Of a stretch of 64,000 bases of DNA, positions 1 to 11,100 are shown piece by piece (position 1 is the stretch's first letter; every line of letters starts with the position of its first letter). The notes under the pieces are model-generated. The model was not told where the DNA came from. It did no database searches and worked only from the letters and a program-made list of their open reading frames with translations. The DNA lies in NCBI GenBank assembly GCA_022376515.1, contig WTXI01000098.1, positions 62,001 through 126,000 of the forward strand, in the 5' to 3' direction. The translations under genes were made by a program, and so were the position numbers. This DNA is from Lactifluus volemus. Taxonomy: Eukaryota; Basidiomycota; Agaricomycetes; Russulales; Russulaceae.

Positions 1-1
1 C

Positions 2-310
2 AACTACCGAGCCAGGACCAAGCACATTGACATCCGTTATCATTATATTCAACAGGTCATCAATGCGGGGGAGATCTCGATCACCTATTGCCCCACAGAT
101 GACATGACTGCGGACATACTCACGAAGGCGCTTCCGGCCTGGAAGATCGCGCGCCACGTCGCTGGACTCGGAATCACTCAAGGCCCGATGGCACTCGCAG
201 GGGAGTGCTGGGAAATCTTAAATCGGAGGGGAGAAAGGCTGACAGCCGAGAACGGCGTGCAGCGCGCAAGGACCCTGAGACGGGATGCACCAACACCTAC
301 GGCTCCCTGA
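2..310 (+). mobile_element. Ty1/copia retrotransposon, 3' end of pol (RNase H C-terminus)
   Basis: The reading frame is open from the window edge (base 2) to a stop at 308-310. It shows the end of a copia-type RNase H: a KHIDIRYHYI block followed by the YCPTDDMTADILTKALP block, which is the usual last conserved motif of copia polyproteins. The rest of the element (gag, protease, integrase, reverse transcriptase) must lie to the left, outside the window. After the motif the protein runs about 55 residues of unconserved tail. The neighbouring LTR-like segment and the sharp loss of homology to the other tandem units at about 670 show that this element was inserted into unit 1. Family assignment is firm; whether the element is still intact cannot be judged. 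Confidence 0.85.
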
Positions 311-350
311 GGGCCCGCCGGCGTGGATAACGTCTGCTCCCCATTGGGGG

Positions 351-670
351 TGGGCGCCCACAGCCGTCCATTTACTATATCATTCATCCTTCATAACAAA
401 CCCTCTTTTACCTTAGTGTAGTTGATCCACCCGACCACATGTCAGAGACCCACCTCGTGCACACTAAAATTGAGCAGCCGTCTTGGCACTAATTCTTATT
501 CAAATCGTAGTAGACACTCTAGACTACATATATACCCGAACGCGAAACTAGGGGACGACACGACATGTCCCAATTCTTTTTTCCCTCTCGTGTGGTCTCA
601 TTCCCTCGCTCGTTTCCGCTCCCGCGCGCGCGTCCGTTTGCGCGGTCCCCACTTTTCGTTCTCAACTCCA
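351..670 (+). repeat. Probable 3' LTR of the copia element
   Basis: A G-rich tract ending at 350 could be the polypurine tract. The next bases are TGGGCGCCCA, a TG start inside a short palindrome, and the segment ends with ...CTCCA at 670, giving a TG..CA LTR of about 320 bp. The right border is independent of this guess: at 671 the sequence abruptly becomes homologous to 27458 and 49039 in the other tandem units. A TATA-like CATATATAC lies near 526. The first five bases after the border, GTGAT, would be the expected target duplication. The left border is inferred, since the matching 5' LTR is outside the window. Confidence 0.6.
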
Positions 671-860
671 GTGATAGATGATTCACTGCTATAAGTCAAG
701 TCCCGATAGTGGCCGTCCTCCACCGATCGATATCACTATAAGAAATGCCGGATTTGTTCCCGGGACTACACTTGGAATAGGGTACAACAACGCCGTCATA
801 TCTAGAAGGATAGGCACACACGTGGGCGTGACGCTGCGCTTCCTTTGGAGAGACGGTCTT
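671..860 (-). pseudogene. Remnant of G3 5' region, cut by the copia insertion
   Basis: Read on the minus strand this stretch matches the 5' part of the unidentified gene G3 seen at 27458-27620 and 49039-49210, including a frame with PSRYDGVVVPYSK and GISYSDIDRWRTATIG. The match stops at 671 where the copia LTR begins. Because G3 starts at the beginning of one unit and runs into the unit to its left, this scrap suggests that part of another unit once lay further left, now beyond the copia element. It cannot make a protein by itself. Confidence 0.45.
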
Positions 861-1009
861 GGTCTCTTTTCTCTATTTTGAGAGGGCAAAGGGCTTCTTC
901 GACGAGTATGAGAAGATTTGAATAAGCCAAACTCAAAGACGGTGCTGAAGTCTGACTTGGTGCTGTGACTGAGATGTTAGATTAGAAACACTACCATTCG
1001 GTATATTGA

Positions 1010-1665
1010 GCCCTCTCCAATGTTCCTTGTGAGCTACATGCCCCATCGGGTGATTATTGACCCTAAGGAAAAGGCACACGCGTACTTGACGTTGACCGTA
1101 GTTTGCTGGAGTAGTTGAATATGTGAAAAAGCTCGGGCGGGTGCTGCACCGGTACATAATGGCATATATGAGAGGAGTATGGCCAGGAACACCGCAGACC
1201 CGATGAAAGCGACATGGTACGGTATCGGGCAGTGCCTGCAGAGGATGTGAGATTAGCGCTGTGCTCGGCCCCGGCAAAAAACTGTGAGCCGGTCGAAGCC
1301 CAAGCCCTTGCATGTCGTGCAACCGGAGGGCGTCATTTTTAAGATGGACAGGCATGTGCTCGATTGGCAGAAGTGGAAGATGCACATTGGTAGATTACTC
1401 GTAACAGTTTCCTAACGATCTACATCCGCTGATTTGTGCCTCTGAATGGTGCCCCATGAATGTAGACTTCAGCCACCGTGAAAGAATTGCGCCCAATTTA
1501 ATTTTAACTTTATTAAATGTATGGCGATCACATGGAGTCTTGTGGCCGTTATTTTACTGTCTCTCGCTCACAGAGATGGTGGTGCCCTATGGCGCACCCA
1601 AGTATCCTCATCCGCGAATGTTTTGCTTTTGATAGGTGTACTGAGATGACCAATGGAAGGACCAG
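1010..1665 (+). pseudogene. Copper amine oxidase 3'-region remnant, unit 1
   Basis: Two blocks typical of copper/TPQ amine oxidases are visible in the right order: HVVQPEGVIFKMD followed by LDWQKWKMHI at 1312-1390, then, after a probable intron, a block reading MVVPYGAPKYPHPR near 1575-1615. In the family these precede the segment that carries the TPQ tyrosine and the copper ligands. That catalytic part is not seen here, and the blocks lie in different frames, so the gene is a decayed fragment. The sequence to the left of HVVQPEG is shared by all units but I cannot match it to the enzyme. Confidence 0.6.
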
Positions 1666-1995
1666 AGAAAGACGCTGATATAAACAAAATGACCCTCAAT
1701 TAGAGTATAACATTCTACTGCGATCTTACTCTACTCGCCTCCCACCATCATATAATGCACCTCTCACCTCGCATCCGTGGCAGTTGTACCAGTGTGGCGG
1801 AGAGCGGTACGTGAGTCCCACTCTCCACCATTCCTTGTATTTATCCGAGATAAAAGAGGTTCAAAAGGGTCCGAGATCAAACAAATCCATTGCGAAATGA
1901 GGAGTGTACTCTCGGAAAACATCGAATGGTCGGGCATCTGAGGAAGGAAAAAAAGGTTACGTAAACATTTGATGGTTCCTGCAAGGCACGGCGAA

Positions 1996-2034
1996 CTAGA
2001 AAATGCCAACGATGTTGGCCTTCACCTTGCTTGC
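1996..2034 (-). other. Helitron 3' terminus: hairpin plus CTAG
   Basis: On the minus strand the segment ends with a 6-bp stem, 3-nt loop hairpin (2005-2019), an A/T-rich spacer and CTAG, immediately next to the host base at the insertion border defined by the empty sites. The motif ACCTTGCTTGC at 2024-2034 recurs in inverted orientation at the other end of the element (18692-18702). Confidence 0.75.
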
Positions 2035-2179
2035 GGGTGGCACTGCAACCGCCTCGGCTCAAGAGACAACTAGCTTACAGTTTGATACATGTAGGGAAGC
2101 TCAGATTGGAAGATGTTGAGAAAGATCACTTTATGGAGAAGTTCCCAGTCAATAGCGAGTACAGTCTGTTGTTTTCTGT

Positions 2180-2460
2180 CTATGTTCTCGCACGTTCAAT
2201 TTCGAGAGATCCCCGCTCGTCCACCACGTCGCCATCAGCAGTCACATTCGGCCGTCGTTCACGGATCTGGGCATAGCGCGACATTTCGGCTTGCGAGACG
2301 TTCGGCACGAGCTCGCGTAACGTTATCGCAAAATCGTCCGCGGTGACAACGACGGAAATTTCCTCACGAGTAGCCATCTCAGCGAGGTAGTATTGCGGCG
2401 TGAGAGGTGAAGGCCACTGCGAGGCTGCCGAGCCTGTCGGCGATTGCGCGTTGAGCGTCG
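2180..2460 (-). pseudogene. PEX6-like peroxin C-terminal exon, captured fragment
   Basis: The minus-strand frame starting after a probable splice acceptor at 2460 reads through WPSPLTPQYYLAEMATREEI, a putative ADDFAITLRELVPNVSQAEM segment and a short tail to a stop at 2180. The LTPQYYLAEMA block and the LVPSVSQAEM-type block are the ones I associate with the extreme C-terminus of fungal PEX6, the AAA-ATPase that recycles the peroxisomal import receptor PEX5. The ATPase cassettes are absent. The fragment lies inside the Helitron and on the opposite strand to RepHel, as expected for a captured host exon. Identity rests on remembered motifs. Confidence 0.55.
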
Positions 2461-3364
2461 CTAGTATTGTTTTGTGTGAGAGACGAGGTCAACGCGCTAC
2501 ATTTAGGGGAGAGAGAAAAAAACTTACCGATACGCTTGTCGATGTCGTCCGCCGAACGGGATGGAAGGCGCTATCCGGAACTCGGCCATGACGTCGCTCG
2601 TTCTACGGTGCTGATAGCATTAGACGGTGATATTGCTCGCTCGGTCTCTGTGCAGTGCAAAGTGTCTTCCGCAAGATAGACTTGCCCGATAATCAGGGCT
2701 CTCGCAACGAACTGCAGCGTCGCGGTATATCCTGACACCATCACTGGGGAGCATGCCATCCTCTTCAAGGAAGGCGCCTCGGGAGCGTGACGATGATCGC
2801 GTTTCGGTTTGATGATGGCGATCCCGAGTCGATTTTGTGCAGACATGGGTCCACACACTCGTCTCTCAGCGACGATAAACATCATTGTTGGGTGTGTGGA
2901 GCCCCAGGTGGGTGGGGAGAGAAGAGACATTGCTTGGTAAACGCGGGTACTCCAGTCCCGGGCTAGAGTCCGTGGCTGGGTTCGTTTCACTCCGTGGGGA
3001 CGACCGAAACCATAGTTTGGTTGGGAAATGAAACGTCTTCCACCAGGGGGTTCTGTTAAGCGCCGTTACGTCTTGATGATCAGGTGTCGGTGACGATGAC
3101 ACGCTCGAACTGCGATAGGATGATGATGTCGACTCGATGACGTTAAGTCCGGCGGCGATGAGGTTGGAGTAGTCGGTTTGAAGCATATCCGTAATATATG
3201 AGACACGTGAAAACTGCGCAAGCGCAGGGGGAGGAGGAGGAAGGAAAAGGTAGATAGAAATGGAAGGTAGGAAATGGGAAGGAGGAAAGAAGGGACAAGG
3301 TGGGGCATGACCCGACAGGAAAAAGTACTTTGGAATTGTTACGAGTCTACAGGCATTTGCATGA
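2461..3364. other. Helitron interior without an assignable gene
   Basis: A GT donor-like site near 2525 on the minus strand suggests that the captured PEX6-like piece includes an intron and some of the preceding exon, but I cannot follow its protein. A minus-strand frame around 3066-3186 begins MLQTDYSNLIAAGLNV and is serine-rich; it could be an isolated exon. Around 2650-2690 the stretch GCAGTGCAAAGT...TTCC.CAAGA is repeated near 16160-16195 at the other side of the element. No complete gene is visible. Confidence 0.35.
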
Positions 3365-4402
3365 TCACTCTATGCCAAGTTGTTCTATTTTCTTCGCTTT
3401 TCTACCTGCCGTTCTCCCTTTCTTCCGTCCCATGTTGGGGATGTCCACTTCAGAGTTCACCTTCCGTCCCACAGACTTTTTCAATGTTCTTCCATCACTT
3501 TTCTTCAGGGTGCTGTGGCAGAGCGACATTGCCTCGTCTACCTGCTGTTGTTTGTACTGCAGTTCATAGTAAGTGGGTTGTGGGAATAGAGCAACAGGCG
3601 CAGCTAGTGCGACGAGCTCTTTGATTTCACCAAAGAACTTTAAGCCGTTGTTAGTGACTTCACACGAAAGGATGAAAGATCCAAAGACAGTTGCACCCGC
3701 AGTGAACTTGTTATTTTGGTCGACGCTGCAGTTTCCCGACAGCTGTGGGAGAGTGTAATGGTCTGTCAAATTCGCTTCGTGCACTCCATTTAATGCAGTA
3801 CTGATATGCATGATCGGAAAGTCAGGGAAGATATCGAGCAAGGTTTCTGGAGTCACTGCGTGTTTTGTAGGATCGTCCCCAGCTTCCGGCTGTCAGTTTG
3901 TGAGCACGAACTACTACATTAACAAGGAGTGACATACCGATGTTTTCATGCAGTACTGCAATTTGAGGACGTTGTCATTTTCCGTGACATTACGAATGAT
4001 TCTTCTCTGTCCATAGCAGCTGCAAGCTATGAGCATGAGCCTGTGCAGCTTGTACATATAAGAATTCCAATCAGATTGGATGTGAGGGTGTCGTGGCCGC
4101 AGAATGTCCAGTGGCATCGTTGGTGAGCCATCGTGATTGGTAGGCACCAGCTGGGTGAAGGAAAAAATATTGACATCACCGATAAAGAACAGGGGTGCTG
4201 CGGTAGGGTTGTAGGGGTTTGTCTCGTTGTCATCGCCCGTCTGAACCAAAAAAAAGGATTTCCCAGTCTTCGCACGTGACCACGCGACGTGATCGTATTG
4301 TTCGAAACAAGCAAGGTAGTTGAAGTCGTTTTGCAGGATGTTCTGGAGCTCGACGGTTTCGAGGTCCATGCCAGGTACATAAGACACACAATCGTTCGGC
4401 AT
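3365..4402 (-). CDS. Helitron-borne unknown protein A (two exons), paralogue of the gene at 6090-7068
   Basis: I do not recognise the family. The likely start is the ATG at 4402 (MPNDCVSYVPG). Exon 1 runs to about 3938, followed by a GTATGT donor; exon 2 ends with a stop at 3365. The exact acceptor is not settled because the nearest AG (3856) does not keep the frame. Two blocks are shared with the neighbouring gene: an LRPRHP...W.SYM block near the end of exon 1, and a GATV..SF.LSCE....G..F block in exon 2. The C-terminus is lysine/arginine-rich, which could serve nuclear localisation. No signal peptide or membrane segment is seen. Conservation of two diverged copies inside one mobile element argues against random ORFs. 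Confidence 0.5.
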
Positions 4403-4444
4403 CGTTATCGCTTTCTGTTGTTGGTGGTGAGACGTGAGGAGCAT

Positions 4445-5540
4445 GCACGGGGCAACCGTCTCGGTGCCCTTTATTTTTAAAGTTTTCGAACGGCCTAGGG
4501 GTCCTTGTGGGGTTGTACGCAGAAGCCGGCACGCGAAATGTTCACAAGAAGCAGACCAGGCCTTCTCCGACAGTTATAATGGATTGGGAGAGTACGGACA
4601 AGTACAGAGCCTTCATTTCCATTCCAACGGTGCCTTCCTAAATTATACCGAACTTGTGAGCGTGCCGTCCAACGGTAAGCCGGGCATCCCCTCTTACCTG
4701 CGATCTGAAGTAACTCGCGGCCGGCACCGCTGTCCATGGCGTGGATTAACGTGAGCTCTAGACCCGATGATACCTCGCCCCAGTGGCGCGGCGTCTGCCT
4801 TGGCATTGTCGTGTATGAAATGAAATATTGCCTGATTCCGAGTTTTTTTTCCGTTGTTCAGTCCTCGACGCAGTGATTCCGGATGTGTTAGGGGCACGGG
4901 GTAGGACCTTCGGAATCGCCGCGATTGGAATGGAACATCGCCTGAGTCCGACTCTGGCACCCGGACTCCTAAATGGGTCGACTAGAAGAAGAGTAGATAC
5001 AAATGTACAACTCACTAGGTGGAGGTTCGGAGCGATTGTAACCTACGAGCATCATCTCGCCATTTTGTCACACACCTTCCCATGGCACAGTCCGGTCCGA
5101 GAAGTACGCAGGGACCTTTTGCCACTCGATCTGTGAGTATTGTTGAAAAAGTCGTAGGGAAGGTCACCGTTTGCCCAACACTGACGAGGATGGCACAGTC
5201 AACGTTACAGACAGAAGACAGGCTGGCGATTGCCAAAAGGATCACATATGAAGTACTCCCTTCTGCAACGGTTCATGCTTTGTCCGAGTGGCGATCGCAA
5301 GGGATGACAGTCGGCAGAATCGTCATCGATTAGAGAAGAACCTTGACGGCACAGACAAAATCAGAGACAGTAGACGGTCTGGTGATCTACAAAAGGGTTA
5401 CTCATCAGATACAAATTTGCGAATTCTCTCACGCCTCTATCGAATGGCGATCACAAGAAATGACAGTCGGCACCACGGTTGCTAATTTGACAGCAGAATG
5501 TTCGGAAAGGGCTAGTTCGGTTTGAGGTTCTCGACAGAAA
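4445..5540 (+). pseudogene. Relics of Helitron helicase motif VI, present twice
   Basis: In one plus-strand frame, residues ending VHALSEWRSQGMTVGRIVID (5271-5330) and a second stretch SHASIEWRSQEMTVGTTV (5424-5480) resemble the helicase segment ALTDYRSQGQTITRVIVD of the intact RepHel at about 14560-14610. Each is preceded by a similar KR(I/V)T(Y/H) run, so the piece appears to be tandemly duplicated. Stops follow each copy and no Walker motifs are seen. The remainder of the stretch, including 4445-5000, holds nothing I can assign. Confidence 0.4.
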
Positions 5541-6089
5541 AACCTCGAGTTTTAGAGGCCATATAAGTACACTGTAATGTTACACATACATAGTCGTGCA
5601 GTGGTTTTCGTGTCTCTCTTCTTAAAATTTCTCACTGAGTGAAAGACTGTGGGTGATGAAATGAGGCACAGTCGAAGCTAACAAAAAAAAGTGTCGTGAT
5701 GCGACTTGTCGTATGGCGGTTTTGCGAGTCCTCTTGCTTTCGGTGATAGCAACGCTTAGGGCGTCTTTTTCTCCGCCCCATGCCCAGCATCCGATCATCC
5801 CCTCCAAGCGCCGTAGGCGATGACCGTTGTCACGTGTTATTCACACTTTCTGTATGCTGTGGTAGCAAGAGCTTGAACGAAGAAATCAATTTGTCATCAT
5901 TTTCACGAAGAGGGAGTCGTGACAGTAGTTACAGCATGGCACTTCATCGAGATTACAGTACAAAGTAGACTACAGTTGAAGATACAAGATAACCCAACTG
6001 TAGCTATACAAGTTCGCAAACGGTTTACTATACTAGTAAGCTTACTTACACAAATTAACATACCTCTGCGCGTGACTTGGTCCAGTCCA
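5541..6089. other. Unassigned spacer inside the Helitron
   Basis: I see no coding sequence, terminal repeat or tandem repeat here. It lies downstream of the minus-strand gene at 6090-7068 and could contain its terminator or the promoter region of gene A, but no recognisable signals support this. Confidence 0.3.
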
Positions 6090-7068
6090 CTATTCGTCCC
6101 GTTTCGCCCTCTTCCGTGCTACCTCGGGCACTCCGAATTTAGAGCTCATCGTGAGCGTCGCACGAGACGTTTGTTCCACAAAACAGGGTGGTTCACAGAG
6201 GACCGTCAAAGAATGAACGTCTGCATAAAATTGCCAACCTTTCTGGAACCGTTCGCAGCTCAGCGTGAAAGTGGCGAGTACCGTCGCGCCTGAAAGTGCC
6301 GACTCGTACTTCGTGGGGGGGATGGGATCTCTTTCCGTGTCTGTTGCAGGCAGGGGATTAAAGTCATACACGTTCTGTCGCACAATTTCTGCTAGAGCAT
6401 CCCTCGCTGCTTTCGACTTGCAGGGCATCGATTTCGTCGAGAATTCTTCCTCTAGATCGTTTTTGGCGTTATGCTTCTTGTCCTGTATTTCCGTTAATCA
6501 TAACAAATCAGAGGTGGCATTGTTGGATAAGGAGACTTACCAGAAATATAGAGTGCCGTATCTTGATCTCTTTGTTTTCAACGACGCTGTGATCGACCCT
6601 GGTGTCTTTTGCGGTCGATGTGGCTAGCGTAGTTATCGCGTCTATATTGGCCATATAGCTAGGCCAGAGGTGGTGGAGGTCAGGGTGCTGTGGGCGACGT
6701 AGGTATCCTCTCGCCCTCGCTTTCTCAAACGGGGTTGCGTTAGCCCAGTTGTTCGACGGTCCCCTCTCACCGTTCCACCCTCCGCAGGCGTAAAGCCAGA
6801 ACTTCTCTGCGTTGATCTCGGCGACACATTCGAGTTGGGCAGGACTGAACTTGTTCTGAGTCTTCTCTTTTGCGACCAACACGTACCTTCGACCCGAGGG
6901 CGCCCATTGCACGTTATCGAGTAGAGCGGAACTCGCCAAATGATACGTACTGTCATCGAGCGATTTCAGGACGTCCCGAGTGTCTTGGGTGATTATAGGA
7001 AGAGCAAAAGTAGAGGTGCCATCATCGGCGCGAACGTCAGCAGGTGAGTCGTTCTCGGAGGAGCTCAT
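6090..7068 (-). CDS. Helitron-borne unknown protein B (two exons, 306 aa)
   Basis: The start is the ATG at 7068. Exon 1 (7068-6541, 176 codons) ends at a GTAAGT donor; exon 2 (6482-6090) begins after a TACAG acceptor with DKKHNAKNDLEEEF, and the frame is kept, giving 306 residues. Exon 1 contains LRRPQHPDLHHLWPSYM, matching the LRPRHP...W.SYM block of the neighbour at 3365-4402; exon 2 contains GATVLATFTLSCERFQKGW..., matching its second block. Both genes have the intron at the same relative place, so they are diverged paralogues. The C-terminus is basic. The family is unknown to me; the clean open splice suggests selection to keep it intact. Confidence 0.55.
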
Positions 7069-8151
7069 GTCGCAGAATGGGTTACTGTATCTTTGGGCGG
7101 TCCATTGGCGAACTTTATAGTGCTCAGCCGTGGTGTATCGGAACCGTCACGGTCCATGTCAATATGCCCGTATAGGGTGAAATGGAAGCACCGGAAATCG
7201 CCATGTTTACCATTCCCCGCCAGATTCGGCGGGGTCATATCGCGAACGTTTGGCGGGTAATGGAAAATGGGCTTCCAGGCCTGATTCGGATCAGTACTCG
7301 CTACCGCATGCAGAACGATGCAACCATAGGAGGCAATTACCAGGAATGGACACAAGACTTTCAGATTATCGTTGCTCACCAGATACGCTCTACGGGTACT
7401 GGAAAGTGGGCATGTGGTCCCGAATTCCAATCAGTATTTGCTACCGCTCTGTTAGGGGTCGTAGTGGCGATGCAGGCCAGGGAGATGCGGCCCTACGACG
7501 CGTTTTAGGAGGAAGGGACAAGTGATTCTTTTTTGTTTCTTCCGTAGCTTTGAGTCCGCTCGTCTTATATGGCAGTGGAACCACCTTTGTGCTGGCAATG
7601 TTATCCGTGTGAGGGGGAATCTTTCATCGCCAGGAAAAAACCGTGTTTGTTGATAATTGGAATGTTGGTCGGATCTGAAGGTCGAATTGAAATGCGAGGA
7701 GCCGTTGCGTGACCCTGCGCCGCGGGAAAATTGAACTTGGCGTCGCCACGCGTGCTATCTCACGGCCAAAAGCTAAACAACCAAAGACAGCAAATCGTCT
7801 ACTGTCGGAAAACGATGTCATACCTATTGCAACATATCTACTGCAGTGCTGTTTCACGTTCAGACATGTTGAGCCATTTCCGAACATGGCAGGTAATTTG
7901 TTAGGGGTTTTGCCGGTCAAATGGCGAGAACGTTTGACGCCGCAGGGGTTCCGACAAACGCATCGAATTTGTCCACACGGTGTGCGCGAAAGGGACCGCT
8001 GGGAGCCGCCAGGGGCTTTGGCAGACAGAAGAACCGAGGCCTTCGACAACACAGGAGTGTGCGAGCGATGAATGGAAAGGGACAACACGGACGTAGGGAG
8101 TTGTCTCTTCTACTCCGAGGTTTCTTCCCGAAAAGGGCACAGTGAGCAAAT
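7069..8151. other. Spacer upstream of RepHel
   Basis: This is the divergent spacer between unknown protein B (minus) and RepHel (plus), and should contain both promoters. Open frames on both strands (for example 7065-7430 minus) have no recognisable motif. No clear TATA box or repeat could be named. Confidence 0.3.
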
Positions 8152-11100
8152 ATGGTTTTGAACGACTGTCGTTTAAAACTAACTGTAATGAGTGCGAGTA
8201 GTTGCCACTCCACCGTAACCATGAGTGCCAGTGATCCCCGTCGTGCTGTCATTTCCCGTTTATCTTGCGAAATGTTGGACGCTCTCTGCCGTGGCTTCTT
8301 GCCTGAAACTCAACTATCGTCACGCTGTAAATCTGATATGCTTGACGCGTTTTGCACTCTAGCCAGGGATGAAGTTATACAAATGGTCTACGAACTCGCC
8401 AGCTGCGAGGCTACAGAGTCAACCGACTCGGACTTTGGACGAGTCGGGCGTCCGAGTACCAGTTATCAGCCAAACCACAAGAGAAAAGAGTCGGCATTGG
8501 CAATGGAGCCTGCATCGGCAACACAGACACCTCTCGTTGCTGCGACACCATTGCAACCGCTCAGTCAAAGTGATTACACGCGACGCGCAATACTTTCGCA
8601 ATTAAATGTCGCTGACCTCGTCCCACTGCTTCGGCATTGTGTTCGTGATGTAGAGCTACCTTCAGGACGCAAGCAAGATCTATTGGACTACTTGTTTCAG
8701 AAGGCACCACCGGCCGCCATTCAGACGGTCGTTGATGTAGCTGTATCTCGATTAACAGCCAAAGGCGAACTGGACACCTCGGCCGCACACGATCCGTGTC
8801 GTTTCGTTATAGCTCAAGTGCCGCTCGATGAACTGGTCACGGTTATTCGGCAAGTTTTACCTGACGTCCCTTTACCGGGGCAGTCCAAAACAGAGCTGTT
8901 GGATTTTTTTTTCCAACACGTTTCACCTTCCGTGATCGAAACTGTGGTTGAATTCGCCGAGACTCGTGCGGCTGCGGAAACAGTAGAAGATTTAGACAAG
9001 CCAGTTAGGAAAAGACGACGACGGAACAATGGACAGAATGCTCAACAGACGCCTGCGGTGGTAGAAACTGCGTTTATCAGTAACAATGGGTCTACCCCGG
9101 GTTCAACTCAGAACACAGCGCCTGCCTCGAACAGCGAGAGTCAGCAAGAAACAACATACTTTGAACTCTCTTCCGACGAGCAGACTAAGCAGTGCTATCG
9201 AGAATACTATGATACGACCCACCCCAAGTCTCTCAAGAGAGGTGTATGCGCGGTGTGCGCAGGGGAACTCGATGTCAAAGTGTCCCAGTTAAAGCAATAC
9301 AAACTCGAAGACATTCCTAATATCAACCGACTGCGCCCTCACCTTGAACACGAGGCTCATACGACCTATAATGGCGCATTACTGGAGCCTTCCGGCGTTT
9401 TTGTGCGAGACAACATAACCGTAGCTTCGATCTGCTCGGGCTGTTTTAGGGAACTGTCTAAGCCAGGGGAATCTCCACCTCGCCATTCGCTTGCAAACAA
9501 TCTCTGGGTCGGCCCGACGCCATGGGAGCTGTCACGGCTAACCGTCCCCGAGCAGCTATTGATCGCTCTGCTATATCCACGAGTTTTTGTTTACAAACTG
9601 CATAACAAGACCTGGAGGCAGCAGGATACTACGACGCTACAGCGTGGCATGTGGGGTACCGTGTGTACATATGAACTGAATACAGACAGCATCGCATCGA
9701 TGGTCCAAGGGAATCTAATGCCGAGGCCACCCGCCGTGCTGTCCTCGACGATCGTGATAACCTTCATCGGTCGTGAGAAGCTCACTTTGCGTCGGGTGCA
9801 TAGTTTATTTCAAGTTCGTCGCCATGCGGTACTAGCTGCCTTACTTTGGTTGAAGCGTCACAACACACAATATTATGGCGACGTTGTTATTGACGCTGAT
9901 CGTCTAGACAACCTTCCTGTCGATGGAATTCCAGAGGAGATTGTGTCAACCATGCGACATATCGCAGACGAATCCTTGATAGAACAGGAAAGCGCCCCAT
10001 ATGCACCCTCGGTAGATGATGGTTTAGCAGAAGCGATCTATGGACAGGAAGATGGCAACAGTGAAGGAGGTGGCCCAGCGGGTTAGTTGTGTGTCCGCCT
10101 TACTTTCGATGGATAGTAACTAACTTCCAACCTGGACTGGACAGAGGCGCAGTCTGTTGATGCGGACGTCATCCCCCTGACCAGTAACGGTGTATTTGAC
10201 ACGAACATGTCAAGACTGACTGCAACTGAGATTAACACCCGAGCACTGATCAACTTGTGGAGCGAAAATCGAGAGGGCTTGTATGGCATCCGTCACGGAT
10301 TTCATCCAGTATCTGATTTTCCCACACGAGCTCAAACTGGCGAATCGGAAGACCAAAAGTCATCGACCGTGTTTGAGCGAGCTTTTCCATGTCTGTATCC
10401 ATATGGGCATGGCGGCATCGAAGCAGCACGACCCGTTCCAGTTAACTTCAAGGATCATGCTCAGTGGTCGCTGCGATATTTTGATCGCAGGTTCCGCAAG
10501 CACGAGACGTTCCCATTTTTCGCATTCGGCATACTACAACGTCGCGAGGCGCTCTTATCTGCTAGGCTACAGATGAACAAACGTAACTTCGAACACGACG
10601 CAGACATCTTTTCTACTGTAACACGCGAGAAACTTATACAAGCACAGAAAGAAGAAGAACAGAATGTACCGATTACGGACCCTGCTGTAAGATTGCTACG
10701 CAAGACTGTCCACGGTGCTCTTGGCCGTATTACAGGATCTAATGAACAGCGCTGTCAAATGCGATCTCAGATATGGTCGACATCTGTTTACTTAGGTCCA
10801 CCGAGCTTATGGCTCACGATCAACCCATCGGATATAAACAATCCAATAGCCCAGTTGCTTGCAGGAGAAGAGATTGATTTAGAAGCAGCTGCTTGCCTCG
10901 CAGATGCACCGAGTCGTGCAAAAGCCATAGCCGACGACCCCTACGCAGCGGCGTCGTTCTTTCATTTTCTCATTGCCACCATCTTAGAAAAGCTTTTTCA
11001 AGTTAGAGTTATGGGGCATCAAGTTAGAAGTGGCCACGGCATCCTCGGTCGTGTTGCAGGTTATTTCGGTCTCGTTGAAAGTCAAGGTCGTGGATCACTT

